58,143 nt of DNA from Novosphingobium beihaiense (GTDB lineage Bacteria > Pseudomonadota > Alphaproteobacteria > Sphingomonadales > Sphingomonadaceae). The notes below the pieces were generated by a model, which saw nothing but the letters and a program-made list of their open reading frames with translations, was not told where the DNA came from and did no database searches. Below are positions 50,823 to 58,143 of this stretch, one piece after another (positions within the stretch are counted from its first letter, which is position 1; every line of letters begins with the position of its first letter). Both the position numbers and the translations under genes were made by a program. Where the stretch lies: contig NZ_JALHLG010000040.1 of assembly GCF_022832375.1 (NCBI RefSeq), positions 1 to 58,143 of the forward strand, in the 5' to 3' direction.

Positions 50823-50981
50823 GGCTGCAGGGGCCTTTCGTTCAGCGGCAATTCAATCGATCCGGGCCAACGCCCATTGCGCGGGCGCTTTCGGGGCCTT
50901 AAGGCCATGGGCGATATAGGGCTCGGATACCGGCTGCAATGCCTACTATGGCGCGGCTGCGGTATCCGCCGGGTTTGGAGT

Positions 50982-51485
50982 ATGAAAATGCGCAAGGTTG
51001 GTCACAAGATCCGGACGGCAGGAATGGTTCTGGCGCTTTCCGCGCTGGCCGCCGGCTGCTCGTCGATCCGCGATCACCGCGGCTATCTGATCGACCATAC
51101 TCTGCTCGATTCGGTCCAGCCGGGCATCGACAACCGCCTTTCGGTGGAAAAGACGCTCGGCCGCCCGACTTTCGTGAGCCAGTTCGGCACCAAGGACTAC
51201 TATTACGTCTCGCAAGTCGTGAAGACCCCGCCGTTCGGCCGCCCGCGCACGGCGGACGAGACGATCCTGCGCGTGCGTTTCGACGATGCGGGCAATGTCA
51301 CCGCAGTGGACAAGCGCGGCATGGAGCAGGTCGCGCGGATCAGCCCCAATGGGGACAAGACGCCGACGCTGGGCCGCCACCGCTCGCTGCTGGAAGATCT
51401 CTTCGGCAATATCGGCGCGGTGGGGGCCGGTGGTGTTGGCGGCGGGCCTGCAACGCCGACTGGCCCGGGGCCGAACGGAAGCTGA
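50982..51485 (+). CDS. bamE: Outer membrane assembly factor BamE (SmpA/OmlA)
   Basis: This 167-aa protein has a lipoprotein signal with lipobox LAAGC (about residues 21-25). The SmpA/OmlA domain follows (GYLIDHTLLDSVQPGIDN ... LGRPTFVSQFGTKDYYYVSQ). It anchors to the outer membrane and helps the BAM complex. The C-terminus has a Gly/Pro-rich tail. Two ATG codons (50982, 50988) are possible; GGAG at 50976-50979 gives better spacing for the second. Confidence 0.9.
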   Translation: MKMRKVGHKIRTAGMVLALSALAAGCSSIRDHRGYLIDHTLLDSVQPGIDNRLSVEKTLGRPTFVSQFGTKDYYYVSQVVKTPPFGRPRTADETILRVRFDDAGNVTAVDKRGMEQVARISPNGDKTPTLGRHRSLLEDLFGNIGAVGAGGVGGGPATPTGPGPNGS

Positions 51486-51509
51486 GCAGTTTGTCGCGCG
51501 GCCGTCCCG

Positions 51510-51537
51510 GCTTGAACCTCGCCGGGCGCGGCATATA
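51510..51537 (+). promoter_or_regulatory. Heat-shock (RpoH, sigma-32-type) promoter of hslVU
   Basis: CTTGAA (51510-51515), 15 nt and CATATAT (51531-51537) match the alphaproteobacterial RpoH pattern CTTG-N17-CATAT. It lies directly before hslV, a classic heat-shock gene. The predicted transcription start falls only a few bases before the hslV ATG. Confidence 0.6.
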
Positions 51538-51546
51538 TGCGCCTGC

Positions 51547-52119
51547 ATGAACGATAGCAGGGCGAGCCACGGCCTGATCGAGTGGCACGGTACGACCATC
51601 ATCGGCGTCAGGAAGGGCGGCAAGACCGTCATCGCCGGTGACGGGCAGGTTTCCATGGGCAACACGGTGATGAAGCCCAACGCGCGCAAGGTGCGCCGTC
51701 TGGGCGATGACGAGAAGGTCATTGCCGGTTTCGCGGGCGCGACGGCGGACGCCTTTACCCTGTTCGAACGGCTGGAGCGCAAGCTGGAGCAGTATCGCGG
51801 CCAGCTGATGCGCGCGGCAGTGGAACTCGCCAAGGACTGGCGCACCGACAAGTACTTGCGCAATCTCGAAGCGCTGATGATCGTGGCCGATGCCGATACG
51901 CTGCTGGTGCTCACCGGCAATGGCGACGTGCTGGAACCCGAGGGCGGACCAGAGTCGCAAATCGCGGCGATCGGTTCCGGCGGCAACTATGCGCTGGCCG
52001 CTGCCCGTGCGGTCGATGCCTATGAGGACGATGCGGAACAGATCGCACGCAAGGCCATGCAGGTGGCCGCCGATATCTGCGTGTTCACCAACGACCGTGT
52101 GACTGTGGAAACGGTCTGA
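51547..52119 (+). CDS. hslV: ATP-dependent protease proteolytic subunit HslV
   Basis: This 190-aa protein is processed to expose Thr16 (WHGTTIIGVRKGGKTVIAGDGQ, quoted in part), the catalytic N-terminal threonine. KVRRL, GFAGATADA and GSGGNYALAAARA are family motifs. It forms a double-hexamer chamber that degrades proteins fed by HslU. There is no clear Shine-Dalgarno and the predicted leader is only a few bases, so it may be translated as a nearly leaderless mRNA. hslU follows after 47 nt. Confidence 0.95.
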   Translation: MNDSRASHGLIEWHGTTIIGVRKGGKTVIAGDGQVSMGNTVMKPNARKVRRLGDDEKVIAGFAGATADAFTLFERLERKLEQYRGQLMRAAVELAKDWRTDKYLRNLEALMIVADADTLLVLTGNGDVLEPEGGPESQIAAIGSGGNYALAAARAVDAYEDDAEQIARKAMQVAADICVFTNDRVTVETV

Positions 52120-52166
52120 TTTCATACCTGAAGGCCGCTCGGCACGAACGGAAGTTTGGAATTTCA

Positions 52167-53468
52167 ATGACAGACAATCTCACCCCCAAGGCCATTGTCC
52201 GCGCGCTCGACGAGCACATTGTCGGCCAGAGCGAGGCGAAGAAGGCCGTTGCCGTGGCGCTGCGCAACCGCTGGCGCCGTCAACGCCTGCCGCTCGATCT
52301 GCGCGACGAGGTGACGCCCAAGAACATCCTGATGATCGGCCCCACGGGCTGCGGCAAGACCGAGATCAGCCGCCGTCTGGCGCGGCTGGCCGATGCGCCT
52401 TTCGTGAAAGTGGAAGCCACCAAGTTTACCGAAGTCGGCTATGTCGGCCGCGACGTGGAACAGATCGCCCGCGATCTGGTGGAAGAGGCGATCCGTCTGG
52501 AAAAGGACCGCCGCCGCGAGAGCGTGCGCGAGGCGGCCAGCAAGGCAGCAATGGACCGGCTGCTCAATGCCCTGGTGGGCGAGGGCGCTTCGGAAGCCAC
52601 CCGCGCCTCGTTCCACCAGCGCATCACTGAAAACGCGATGAACGATACCGAAGTCGAGATCGAGGTGGAGGACACGCCCAATGCGCCGATGGAGATCCCC
52701 GGCATGGGCGGCTCGGTCGGCATGATCAACCTGTCGGACATCATGGGCAAAGCCTTCGGCGGCCAGAACATGAAGCGCCGCAAGATGAAAGTGCCCGACG
52801 CCTGGGACAAGCTGGTCGAGGAAGAATCCGAAAAGCGCATGGATCAGGACGACGTCGCCCGTGTCGCGCTGGCCAATGCGGAGACCAACGGCATCGTTTT
52901 CCTGGACGAGATCGACAAGATCGCCGTGTCCGACGTGCGCGGCGGTTCGGTGAGCCGCGAAGGCGTGCAGCGCGACCTGCTGCCGCTGATCGAGGGCACC
53001 ACGGTTTCCACCAAGTACGGCCCGATGAAGACCGACCATGTGCTGTTCATCGCCAGCGGTGCCTTTCACGTCGCCAAGCCGAGCGACATGCTGCCCGAAC
53101 TGCAGGGCCGTCTGCCGATCCGGGTGGAGCTGAAGGCGCTGACCGAGGAAGACTTCGTGCGCATCCTCTCCGAAACGCGCGCCAACCTCATCGAACAGTA
53201 CCGCGCCCTGCTCGGCACCGAGAACGTGACGGTGGACGTGACGGCAGGCGCCATTGCCGAAGTGGCCAAGATCGCCGCGCAAGTGAACGAAAGCGTCGAG
53301 AACATCGGCGCCCGCCGCCTGCAGACGGTAATGGAAAAGCTGCTGGAAGAACTCAGCTTCGAGGCCGAGGACCGCGTGGGCGAGACGGTGACGGTGGACG
53401 AGGCCTATGTGCGCGAGAAGCTCTCCGGCCTCGCGGGCAATGCGAACCTGTCGAAGTACATTCTCTGA
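52167..53468 (+). CDS. hslU: HslUV protease ATPase subunit HslU
   Basis: This 433-aa AAA+ unfoldase has Walker A GPTGCGKT (residues 58-65), the pore motif GYVGRDVEQ, Walker B IVFLDEIDKI, the inserted I-domain (about 110-230), sensor GARRLQTVMEKLLEE and the HslV-activating C-terminus ending LSKYIL. It unfolds substrates for HslV. The ACT-like gene starts 4 nt after its stop. Confidence 0.96.
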   Translation: MTDNLTPKAIVRALDEHIVGQSEAKKAVAVALRNRWRRQRLPLDLRDEVTPKNILMIGPTGCGKTEISRRLARLADAPFVKVEATKFTEVGYVGRDVEQIARDLVEEAIRLEKDRRRESVREAASKAAMDRLLNALVGEGASEATRASFHQRITENAMNDTEVEIEVEDTPNAPMEIPGMGGSVGMINLSDIMGKAFGGQNMKRRKMKVPDAWDKLVEEESEKRMDQDDVARVALANAETNGIVFLDEIDKIAVSDVRGGSVSREGVQRDLLPLIEGTTVSTKYGPMKTDHVLFIASGAFHVAKPSDMLPELQGRLPIRVELKALTEEDFVRILSETRANLIEQYRALLGTENVTVDVTAGAIAEVAKIAAQVNESVENIGARRLQTVMEKLLEELSFEAEDRVGETVTVDEAYVREKLSGLAGNANLSKYIL

Positions 53469-53472
53469 CGGG

Positions 53473-53871
53473 ATGAGCGGGCCGGTTAAAGGGCGCGAGG
53501 CGATGATCGCGGGAATGAACCCGTGCCTCGATCCGCAGCCCTGGGTCTTCTGCACTGGCGGCCCAGCGCATGCCGAAGCGCTGGGCACGTTCCGCGAGGG
53601 GGAAGGGCTGAGCCAGATCCTTCCCCTCGAAGCCGCGCGGGCGGCGGGCCATGATGTCTCGCTGCCGATGGCGCGGATCGTACTGGAAGTGCACTCGGCG
53701 CTCGACGGCACCGGGCTGACCGCCGCCGTGGCAGGCGCGCTCGCGGACGCGGGCATCGCGTGCAACATGGTCGCCGCCTATCACCACGATCACGCCTTTG
53801 TGCCCGAAGGCGACGGCCCAAGAGCGCTGGCGATCCTGCAGCGCCTGCAGGCGGATGGGCGGGGCGCGTGA
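53473..53871 (+). CDS. ACT-domain protein (amino-acid-binding-like)
   Basis: This 132-aa protein has the pattern of stand-alone ACT-type regulators: WVFCTGGPAHAEAL, MARIVLEVHSALDGTGLTAAVAGALADAGIACNMVAAYHHDHAFVP (residues about 66-112; key elements are the S-LDGTGLTA helix and the strand with YHHDHAFV). Related proteins are often described as ACT-domain hypothetical proteins. It may bind a small ligand. ATG 53473 follows GACGGG; a shorter start at 53503 is possible. Confidence 0.75.
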   Translation: MSGPVKGREAMIAGMNPCLDPQPWVFCTGGPAHAEALGTFREGEGLSQILPLEAARAAGHDVSLPMARIVLEVHSALDGTGLTAAVAGALADAGIACNMVAAYHHDHAFVPEGDGPRALAILQRLQADGRGA

Positions 53872-53892
53872 TGCACTCGATTTACCCCCATC

Positions 53893-53985
53893 CTTCGTCA
53901 TTGCGAGCCGAAGGCGAAGCAATCCAGGGCGGTTTGCGCCGACTCTGGATTGCCGCGTCGGCTTCGCCTCCTCGCAATGACGAAG
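53893..53985. repeat. Palindromic repeat, CGTCATTGCGAG family (left copy of an inverted pair)
   Basis: CTTCGTCATTGCGAG opens and CTCGCAATGACGAAG closes this 93-nt element. It is base-for-base identical to the reverse complement of the copy at 54688-54779. Confidence 0.92.
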
Positions 53986-53994
53986 AATGGGGAG

Positions 53995-54297
53995 CTATGG
54001 GCGGCACACGTCCGCGAACAAGTCCCGCCATTGCGGGTTTGCTGTTTCGATCAGCGATAGCTTTTTCCTGCGCGAACCGCCCTTGATCTGTTTCTCGCGC
54101 AGGATGGCGTGCTCCATCGTTGCATGCAGTTCGAACCACACCAGAAGCTTGCAGTCGTAACGCGCGGTGAAGCCATCGATCACACCTTCCCGGTGCTCCC
54201 AAACGCGCTTGGGCAGCCAGGAGGTGACGCCCACATACAGCGTCCCATTGCGGGCACTTGCCATGATGTAGACTGCCGGTTGGAAATCGCGCCGCAT
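53995..54297 (-). CDS. GIY-YIG nuclease superfamily protein
   Basis: This 100-aa protein is a complete single GIY-YIG domain: PAVYIMASARNGTLYVGVTSWLPKRVWEHR, then YDCKLLVWFELHATMEHAILREKQIKGGSR (the YIM..YVG pair, Arg in the helix and the later conserved Glu). It is unlike the copy at 39016 in detail (subfamily with VGVTS). Its end lies 9 nt from a palindromic repeat. The function is unknown. Confidence 0.85.
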   Translation of the reverse strand: MRRDFQPAVYIMASARNGTLYVGVTSWLPKRVWEHREGVIDGFTARYDCKLLVWFELHATMEHAILREKQIKGGSRRKKLSLIETANPQWRDLFADVCRP

Positions 54298-54441
54298 TGC
54301 TTTGAATTGCTTCGCCGCTGCGTTTCCCGCAAGAATGAAGAGCGTTAAATCTTGGTTATCCGTCGTCCTTCGTCATTACGAAGCGACCGCAAATGCGCCG
54401 CTGTGCTCGCCATGATGCAGCAACGGGTGTAAGGCGCTTCC

Positions 54442-54642
54442 ATGTATCAGACCCCCGAAGACCGCCCGATCTACCGCCTGCTCACCGGCAAGGACGACCG
54501 CGCCTTTTGCGAGCGCGTGTCCGAGGCGCTGGAACAGGGCTGGCGCCTCTACGGCTCGCCGGTGATCTCATGGGATACGGCGGAGAACTGCATGAAAGCG
54601 GCGCAGGCCGTCGTCTGGCATGAGGCGGACGTGGTGAAGTGA
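54442..54642 (+). CDS. DUF1737 domain protein
   Basis: This 66-aa protein carries the DUF1737 pattern IYRLLTGKDDRAFCERVSEALEQGW followed by RLYGSPVISWD (residues about 10-45). Such proteins are small, soluble and of unknown function. Together with the GIY-YIG gene it lies between two identical inverted repeats. Confidence 0.72.
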   Translation: MYQTPEDRPIYRLLTGKDDRAFCERVSEALEQGWRLYGSPVISWDTAENCMKAAQAVVWHEADVVK

Positions 54643-54687
54643 GGCGGAGGCTACCAGGCTTGGTAGCTGCAACTCTTCTTCGTCTCG

Positions 54688-54779
54688 TTCGTCATTGCGA
54701 GGAGGCGAAGCCGACGCGGCAATCCAGAGTCGGCGCAAACCGCCCTGGATTGCTTCGCCTTCGGCTCGCAATGACGAAG
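54688..54779. repeat. Palindromic repeat, CGTCATTGCGAG family (right copy of an inverted pair)
   Basis: Identical to the reverse complement of the 53893 copy over about 91 nt. It overlaps the last codons and the stop of the membrane protein gene on the minus strand. Confidence 0.92.
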
Positions 54780-55639
54780 GGAAGGGGACGAGCTTTCATC
54801 AGCGAGTTGTATTGTAACGGCGCGCGAGCACTGCTGGCTGCCAGCCCGCACCCGAGAATGGGTGAGGCGCCGTAGCCTATGAACGGCGCGGGATAGGCCC
54901 CCAGCAGAGATGCCATCGCAAATCCGGCCATGGAAGCCGCGCAGGCTTGGCCCGCGCGGCCTGCCGTGAGCGGCGCTGCGAGTGCCGCAGCCAGCCCCAG
55001 AGAGAGGGCCGCGCCCCATGCCGGGCCTGCGTGCCAGCCATCTTGCAGCACCGTCTCCACGAAAGCCACGGGCGCCAGCGCGTCTGGCCGGGCCCAGGTT
55101 GCGGCGAGTGCTGCAGCGGCGCTGGTAAGGGCCAGTGTGTCCGCCCACGATCGCGGCTGGCGGACTATGGCAAGGACGGCCAGCAGCCAGGCCAGGGCGG
55201 CGGCCCGGTCGGGCTGCAATGCGGGTATGACGGCCACTGCCGCCAGCACGCTGGCACGTGTCCAGCCCCTAAGGCCGGATGCCAGGGCCGCAAGGGCAGG
55301 CAGGAAGAGCACCGCGGCGTGGAGGCGGAAAGGCCCGATCTGATGCCAGCGATGCACGCCCGAAGGCCAGTGCCCCCGGCTCAGTGCGGGCAGGGCGTCG
55401 GGTGTCAGTGTGGCGGCGAGCAGGGTGATCCCGGCAGCGCAGATGACAATCGCGGTCTTCGGGCCGAAACGCGGCAGCGGAATCCAGGCGATCAGGCCTG
55501 CCGCTATCAGCGCCGCGGCATTGACGATGAGGTATTGAAGGGGAGAGCTGTGGCTCCCCATCCACGCGAGACCTGCAAGGACGGCAAGGCTCAGCCCGGT
55601 AACAAGCCGGACCCGCGTTGCCTTCCCTGCGGTCTTCAT
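54692..55639 (-). CDS. Hypothetical polytopic membrane protein with repeat-encoded C-terminus
   Basis: This 315-aa protein is mostly Ala/Leu-rich membrane helices (about eight). No family is recognised. The last 28 or so residues (FVIASRRRSNPG ... GFASSQ) are the translation of the palindromic repeat at 54688-54779, and the stop codon is the TGA inside it. The original end of the gene was probably lost when the repeat arrived. It starts 21 nt after lpd on the same strand, so it could be co-transcribed with it. Confidence 0.65.
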   Translation of the reverse strand: MKTAGKATRVRLVTGLSLAVLAGLAWMGSHSSPLQYLIVNAAALIAAGLIAWIPLPRFGPKTAIVICAAGITLLAATLTPDALPALSRGHWPSGVHRWHQIGPFRLHAAVLFLPALAALASGLRGWTRASVLAAVAVIPALQPDRAAALAWLLAVLAIVRQPRSWADTLALTSAAAALAATWARPDALAPVAFVETVLQDGWHAGPAWGAALSLGLAAALAAPLTAGRAGQACAASMAGFAMASLLGAYPAPFIGYGASPILGCGLAASSARAPLQYNSLMKARPLPFVIASRRRSNPGRFAPTLDCRVGFASSQ

Positions 55640-55660
55640 GTTCAGGTCAGATGTGGCCGA

Positions 55661-57058
55661 TCAAATGTGGATCGGCTTGCCGGTCACAGCCATCGCCGCT
55701 TCCTTGATCGCCTCGGAGTGCGTCGGGTGGGCGTGGCAGGTGTAGGCGATGTCCTCGCTGGTGGCGCCGAATTCCATGGCCTGCGCGGCCTGGCCGATCA
55801 TCGTGCCCGCCACCGAGGCGATGCACCATACGCCGAGCACGCGGTCGGTCTCGGCGTCCGCGATCACCTTCACGAAGCCGTCGGGCTCGTGGTTGGTCTT
55901 GGCGCGCGAGTTGGCGAGCATCGGGAACTTGCCCACCTTCACCGCACCGCGTTCCTTGGCGGCTTCCTCGGTGAGGCCCACGCCCGCGATCTCGGGCTGG
56001 GTGTAGACCACGCTCGGGATCACATCATGGTTCACGATGCCGGTGAGGCCGGCGATGTTCTCGGCCACGGCGAGGCCTTCGTCCTCGGCCTTGTGCGCGA
56101 GCATCGGGCCGGGGATCACGTCGCCGATGGCCCAGACGCCTTCGACCTTGGTGGCGAAGTCATGATCGGTCTCGATCTGGCCGCGCTGGTTGAGTTCCAG
56201 CCCGATCTTGTCGAGGCCGAGGCCGTCGGTGTTGGGACGGCGGCCGATCGAGACCAGCACCGCATCCGCTTCCAGCTTCTCCGCATCGCCGCCCTTGGCG
56301 GGCTCGACGGTGACAGTGGCCTTCTTGCCCTTCACCGTCACGCCCGTGACCTTGGTGCCGAGCTTGAGCGTCATGCCCTGCTTCTTGAAGATCTTGGAGG
56401 CTTCCTTGCGCACGTCCCCGTCCATGCCGGGCAGGAGCTGGTCGAGGAATTCGACGACCGTCACTTCGGCGCCCAGACGGCGCCAGACCGAGCCGAGTTC
56501 CAGCCCGATCACGCCGCCGCCGATGACGACCATCTTCTTGGGCACGGAGGCCAGTTCCAGCGCGCCGGTGCTGTCCACCACCACGCCCTTGGCATTGTCG
56601 ACTTCCACGCCGGGCAGGGGAGTGACGGAGGAGCCGGTGGCGATGACCACGTTCTTCGCGGTCTTCGTCTCGCCGTTCACTTCGACGGTGTGCGCGTCCT
56701 TGAACTGGGCATAGCCCTTCAGCCAGTCGACCTTGTTCTTCTTGAACAGGAACTCGATGCCGCCGGTCAGGCCCTTCACCGCGTCCTTGCGCTGGCCCTG
56801 CATGGTGTCGAGGTCCAGTTCGGGGGAGACCTTGATGCCCATGCTGGCCATCGCGCCGCCCTTGGCCGCCTCGAAGTATTCCGAAGCGTGGAGCAGGGCC
56901 TTGGAGGGAATGCAGCCCACGTTGAGGCAGGTTCCGCCCAGCGTTTCGCGCCCTTCGGCGCAGGCGGTCTTCAGGCCCAGCTGCGCCGCGCGGATCGCCG
57001 CGACGTAACCGCCGGGACCGGCACCGATGACAAGGACGTCGTAATCGTAATCAGCCAT
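55661..57058 (-). CDS. lpdA: Dihydrolipoamide dehydrogenase (E3)
   Basis: This 465-aa FAD enzyme has the N-terminal FAD motif VLVIGAGPGGYVAAIRAAQ, the redox-active disulfide Cys44/Cys49 (GGTCLNVGCIPSK), an NAD domain (VIGGGVIGLELGSVW) and the catalytic His-Glu pair HAHPTHSEAIKE near the C-terminus. It reoxidises lipoamide of 2-oxoacid dehydrogenase complexes. It follows odhB (E2) on the same strand after a repeat-containing gap of about 140 nt. Confidence 0.95.
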   Translation of the reverse strand: MADYDYDVLVIGAGPGGYVAAIRAAQLGLKTACAEGRETLGGTCLNVGCIPSKALLHASEYFEAAKGGAMASMGIKVSPELDLDTMQGQRKDAVKGLTGGIEFLFKKNKVDWLKGYAQFKDAHTVEVNGETKTAKNVVIATGSSVTPLPGVEVDNAKGVVVDSTGALELASVPKKMVVIGGGVIGLELGSVWRRLGAEVTVVEFLDQLLPGMDGDVRKEASKIFKKQGMTLKLGTKVTGVTVKGKKATVTVEPAKGGDAEKLEADAVLVSIGRRPNTDGLGLDKIGLELNQRGQIETDHDFATKVEGVWAIGDVIPGPMLAHKAEDEGLAVAENIAGLTGIVNHDVIPSVVYTQPEIAGVGLTEEAAKERGAVKVGKFPMLANSRAKTNHEPDGFVKVIADAETDRVLGVWCIASVAGTMIGQAAQAMEFGATSEDIAYTCHAHPTHSEAIKEAAMAVTGKPIHI

Positions 57059-57080
57059 TTCTAGGGCTCCGTTTCAACGT

Positions 57081-57165
57081 GCTTCGACAAGCTCAGCACG
57101 AGCGGACTTGGGTATTCAAGCAGCAAATCCCACCCCGCTCACCCTGATCCTGAGCGTGTCGAAGG
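57081..57165. repeat. Degenerate inverted repeat, CTTCGACAAGCTCAGG family
   Basis: GCTTCGACAAGCTCAGCACGAGCGG and an opposite arm near 57134-57165 (CCCGCTCACCCTGATCCTGAGCGTGTCGAAGG-like, in two parts) fill the gap between odhB and lpd. Confidence 0.75.
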
Positions 57166-57197
57166 ATCGAAGTGTGGGCAGAGCGGGACGTATCGGA

Positions 57198-58143
57198 TCA
57201 AAGATCGATCAGCAGGCGCGTGGGATCCTCGATCGCTTCCTTGATGGTCTTGAGCGCGGTCACGGCTTCGCGGCCATCGATGATGCGGTGGTCGTAGGAG
57301 AGCGCGATGTACATCATCGGGCGGATCACGATCTGGCCGTCGCGCACGACCGGACGGTCCTCGATGCGGTGGAGGCCCAGCACGGCGCTCTGTGGCGGGT
57401 TGATGATCGGGGTGGACATCAGGCCGCCGAACACGCCGCCGTTGGAGATCGTGAAAGTGCCGCCCTTCATGTCTTCCATGGTGAGCGTGCCTTCCTTGGC
57501 CTTCTTGCCGTAGTCGGCGATGGCCTGCTCGATCCCGGCGAAGCCGAGCTTGTCGCAGTCCTTCACGACGGGCACGACAAGGCCGTTCGGGGCCGAAACC
57601 GCGATCGAGATGTCGACGTAGTCGTGATAGACGATTTCGTCGCCGTCAATCTGGGCGTTGACGGCCGGGATGTCCTTGAGCGCCAGCACCGAGGCCTTGG
57701 CGAAGAAGGACATGAAGCCGAGCTTGATGCCGTGCTTCTTGGCGAAGACGTCCTTGTACTTGTTGCGCGCCTCGATGACGGCGGACATGTCCACGTCATT
57801 GAAAGTGGTGAGCAGCGCCGCATTGTCCTGCGCGCTCTTGAGGCGCTTGGCGATCGTCTGGCGCAGGCGCGTCATCTTGACGCGTTCCTCGCTGCGAGCC
57901 GGGGCGGCGGCAGCGGCGGGCGCGCTGGCGGGCGCCGAGGCGGGCTTGGACTTGGCGGCGGCGATCACATCGTCCTTGGTGATGCGGCCGTCCTTGCCGG
58001 TGCCCTTGATGGTCGCGGGATCGATGCCGTATTCGAGCACCGCGCGGCGCACGGCGGGCGAGAGCACCGCAGCGCCTGCGGGGGCTTCCGCTGCGACGGC
58101 GGTGGGGGCCGGAGCCGGGGTGGCGGCGGCAGGCGCGGGCGTT
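57198..58143 (-). CDS. odhB: 2-oxoglutarate dehydrogenase E2, dihydrolipoyl succinyltransferase (5' partial)
   Basis: The frame runs to the end of the window, so the N-terminal lipoyl domain is not visible. Present are an Ala/Pro-rich linker, the peripheral E1/E3-binding domain (LSPAVRRAVLEYGIDPATIKGTG; residues shown in part, GKDGRITKDDV after it), another linker and the catalytic acyltransferase domain. The active-site His and Asp are in SYDHRIIDGREAV near the C-terminus. It transfers succinyl groups to CoA in the TCA cycle. MSFFAKASVLALKDIPAVNAQIDG marks the succinyl-type rather than acetyl-type E2 in my reading. Confidence 0.9.
   Translation of the reverse strand, partial: TPAPAAATPAPAPTAVAAEAPAGAAVLSPAVRRAVLEYGIDPATIKGTGKDGRITKDDVIAAAKSKPASAPASAPAAAAAPARSEERVKMTRLRQTIAKRLKSAQDNAALLTTFNDVDMSAVIEARNKYKDVFAKKHGIKLGFMSFFAKASVLALKDIPAVNAQIDGDEIVYHDYVDISIAVSAPNGLVVPVVKDCDKLGFAGIEQAIADYGKKAKEGTLTMEDMKGGTFTISNGGVFGGLMSTPIINPPQSAVLGLHRIEDRPVVRDGQIVIRPMMYIALSYDHRIIDGREAVTALKTIKEAIEDPTRLLIDL

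Noticed and set aside
52164..53768. Minus-strand open frame across hslU
   Set aside because: Shadow frame; hslU is unmistakable on the plus strand.
58065..58067. GTG as the start of odhB
   Set aside because: The frame continues to the window end as Ala/Pro linker, and the lipoyl domain must lie beyond.

Overview
The window is a high-GC bacterial chromosome segment, most likely from an alphaproteobacterium of the order Sphingomonadales (Novosphingobium/Sphingobium type; inferred from gene content, not from a marker gene). Supporting features are a DUF1134/EipA-like protein, COQ9 and cytochrome bc1 chaperone homologues, a NasT/NasS/Nrt nitrate system, hslVU, an odhB-lpd pair, and several short palindromic repeat families scattered between and inside genes.

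Region 1 (1-17.5 kb) is part of an exopolysaccharide locus. A plus-strand run encodes a chain-length/tyrosine autokinase (5' end outside the window), two GT4 glycosyltransferases, a Wza-type export lipoprotein, an acyltransferase-3, a GT2 glycosyltransferase and a small membrane protein. Minus-strand genes encode a polymerase-like membrane protein, a sulfotransferase, a small RTX protein, a large subtilase with P-domain and RTX repeats, a clan GH-A-like glycosidase, a polysaccharide pyruvyl transferase and an FAD oxidoreductase resembling UDP-galactopyranose mutase. Together they suggest a secreted polymer that is acylated, pyruvylated and possibly sulfated, with Ca2+-binding secreted proteins beside it. 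The priming transferase, flippase and type I secretion genes are not in the window.

Region 2 (17.8-33.1 kb) is a complete assimilatory nitrate locus: NasT (ANTAR antiterminator with a degenerate receiver), NasS (cytoplasmic NrtA-like sensor), the ABC importer NrtA, NrtB and a fused NrtC/D, an outer-membrane channel, NirB, NirD, NasA and a siroheme-pathway methyltransferase. Two leaders, before nrtA and before nirB, share sequence blocks, paired hairpins at matching spacing and a terminator, so they look like two targets of the same NasT switch. NasA contains a perfect 78-nt palindromic repeat in frame.

Region 3 (33.1-58.1 kb) is mostly housekeeping: a GST, tRNA hydroxylase TrhO, tRNA-Ser(GCT), EipA, aromatic aminotransferase, GNAT and DJ-1 proteins, ribD-ribE, a zinc peptidase, a Sco1 copper protein, an ankyrin protein, COQ9, feoAB, ssb, a TraB-like protein, YceD, a bc1 chaperone, BamE, hslVU, lpd and odhB (cut by the window end). 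Repeats cluster at 33.1-33.4, 38.9-39.4, 53.9-54.8 and 57.1 kb. Two genes here end inside repeats, which supply their last codons and stops.
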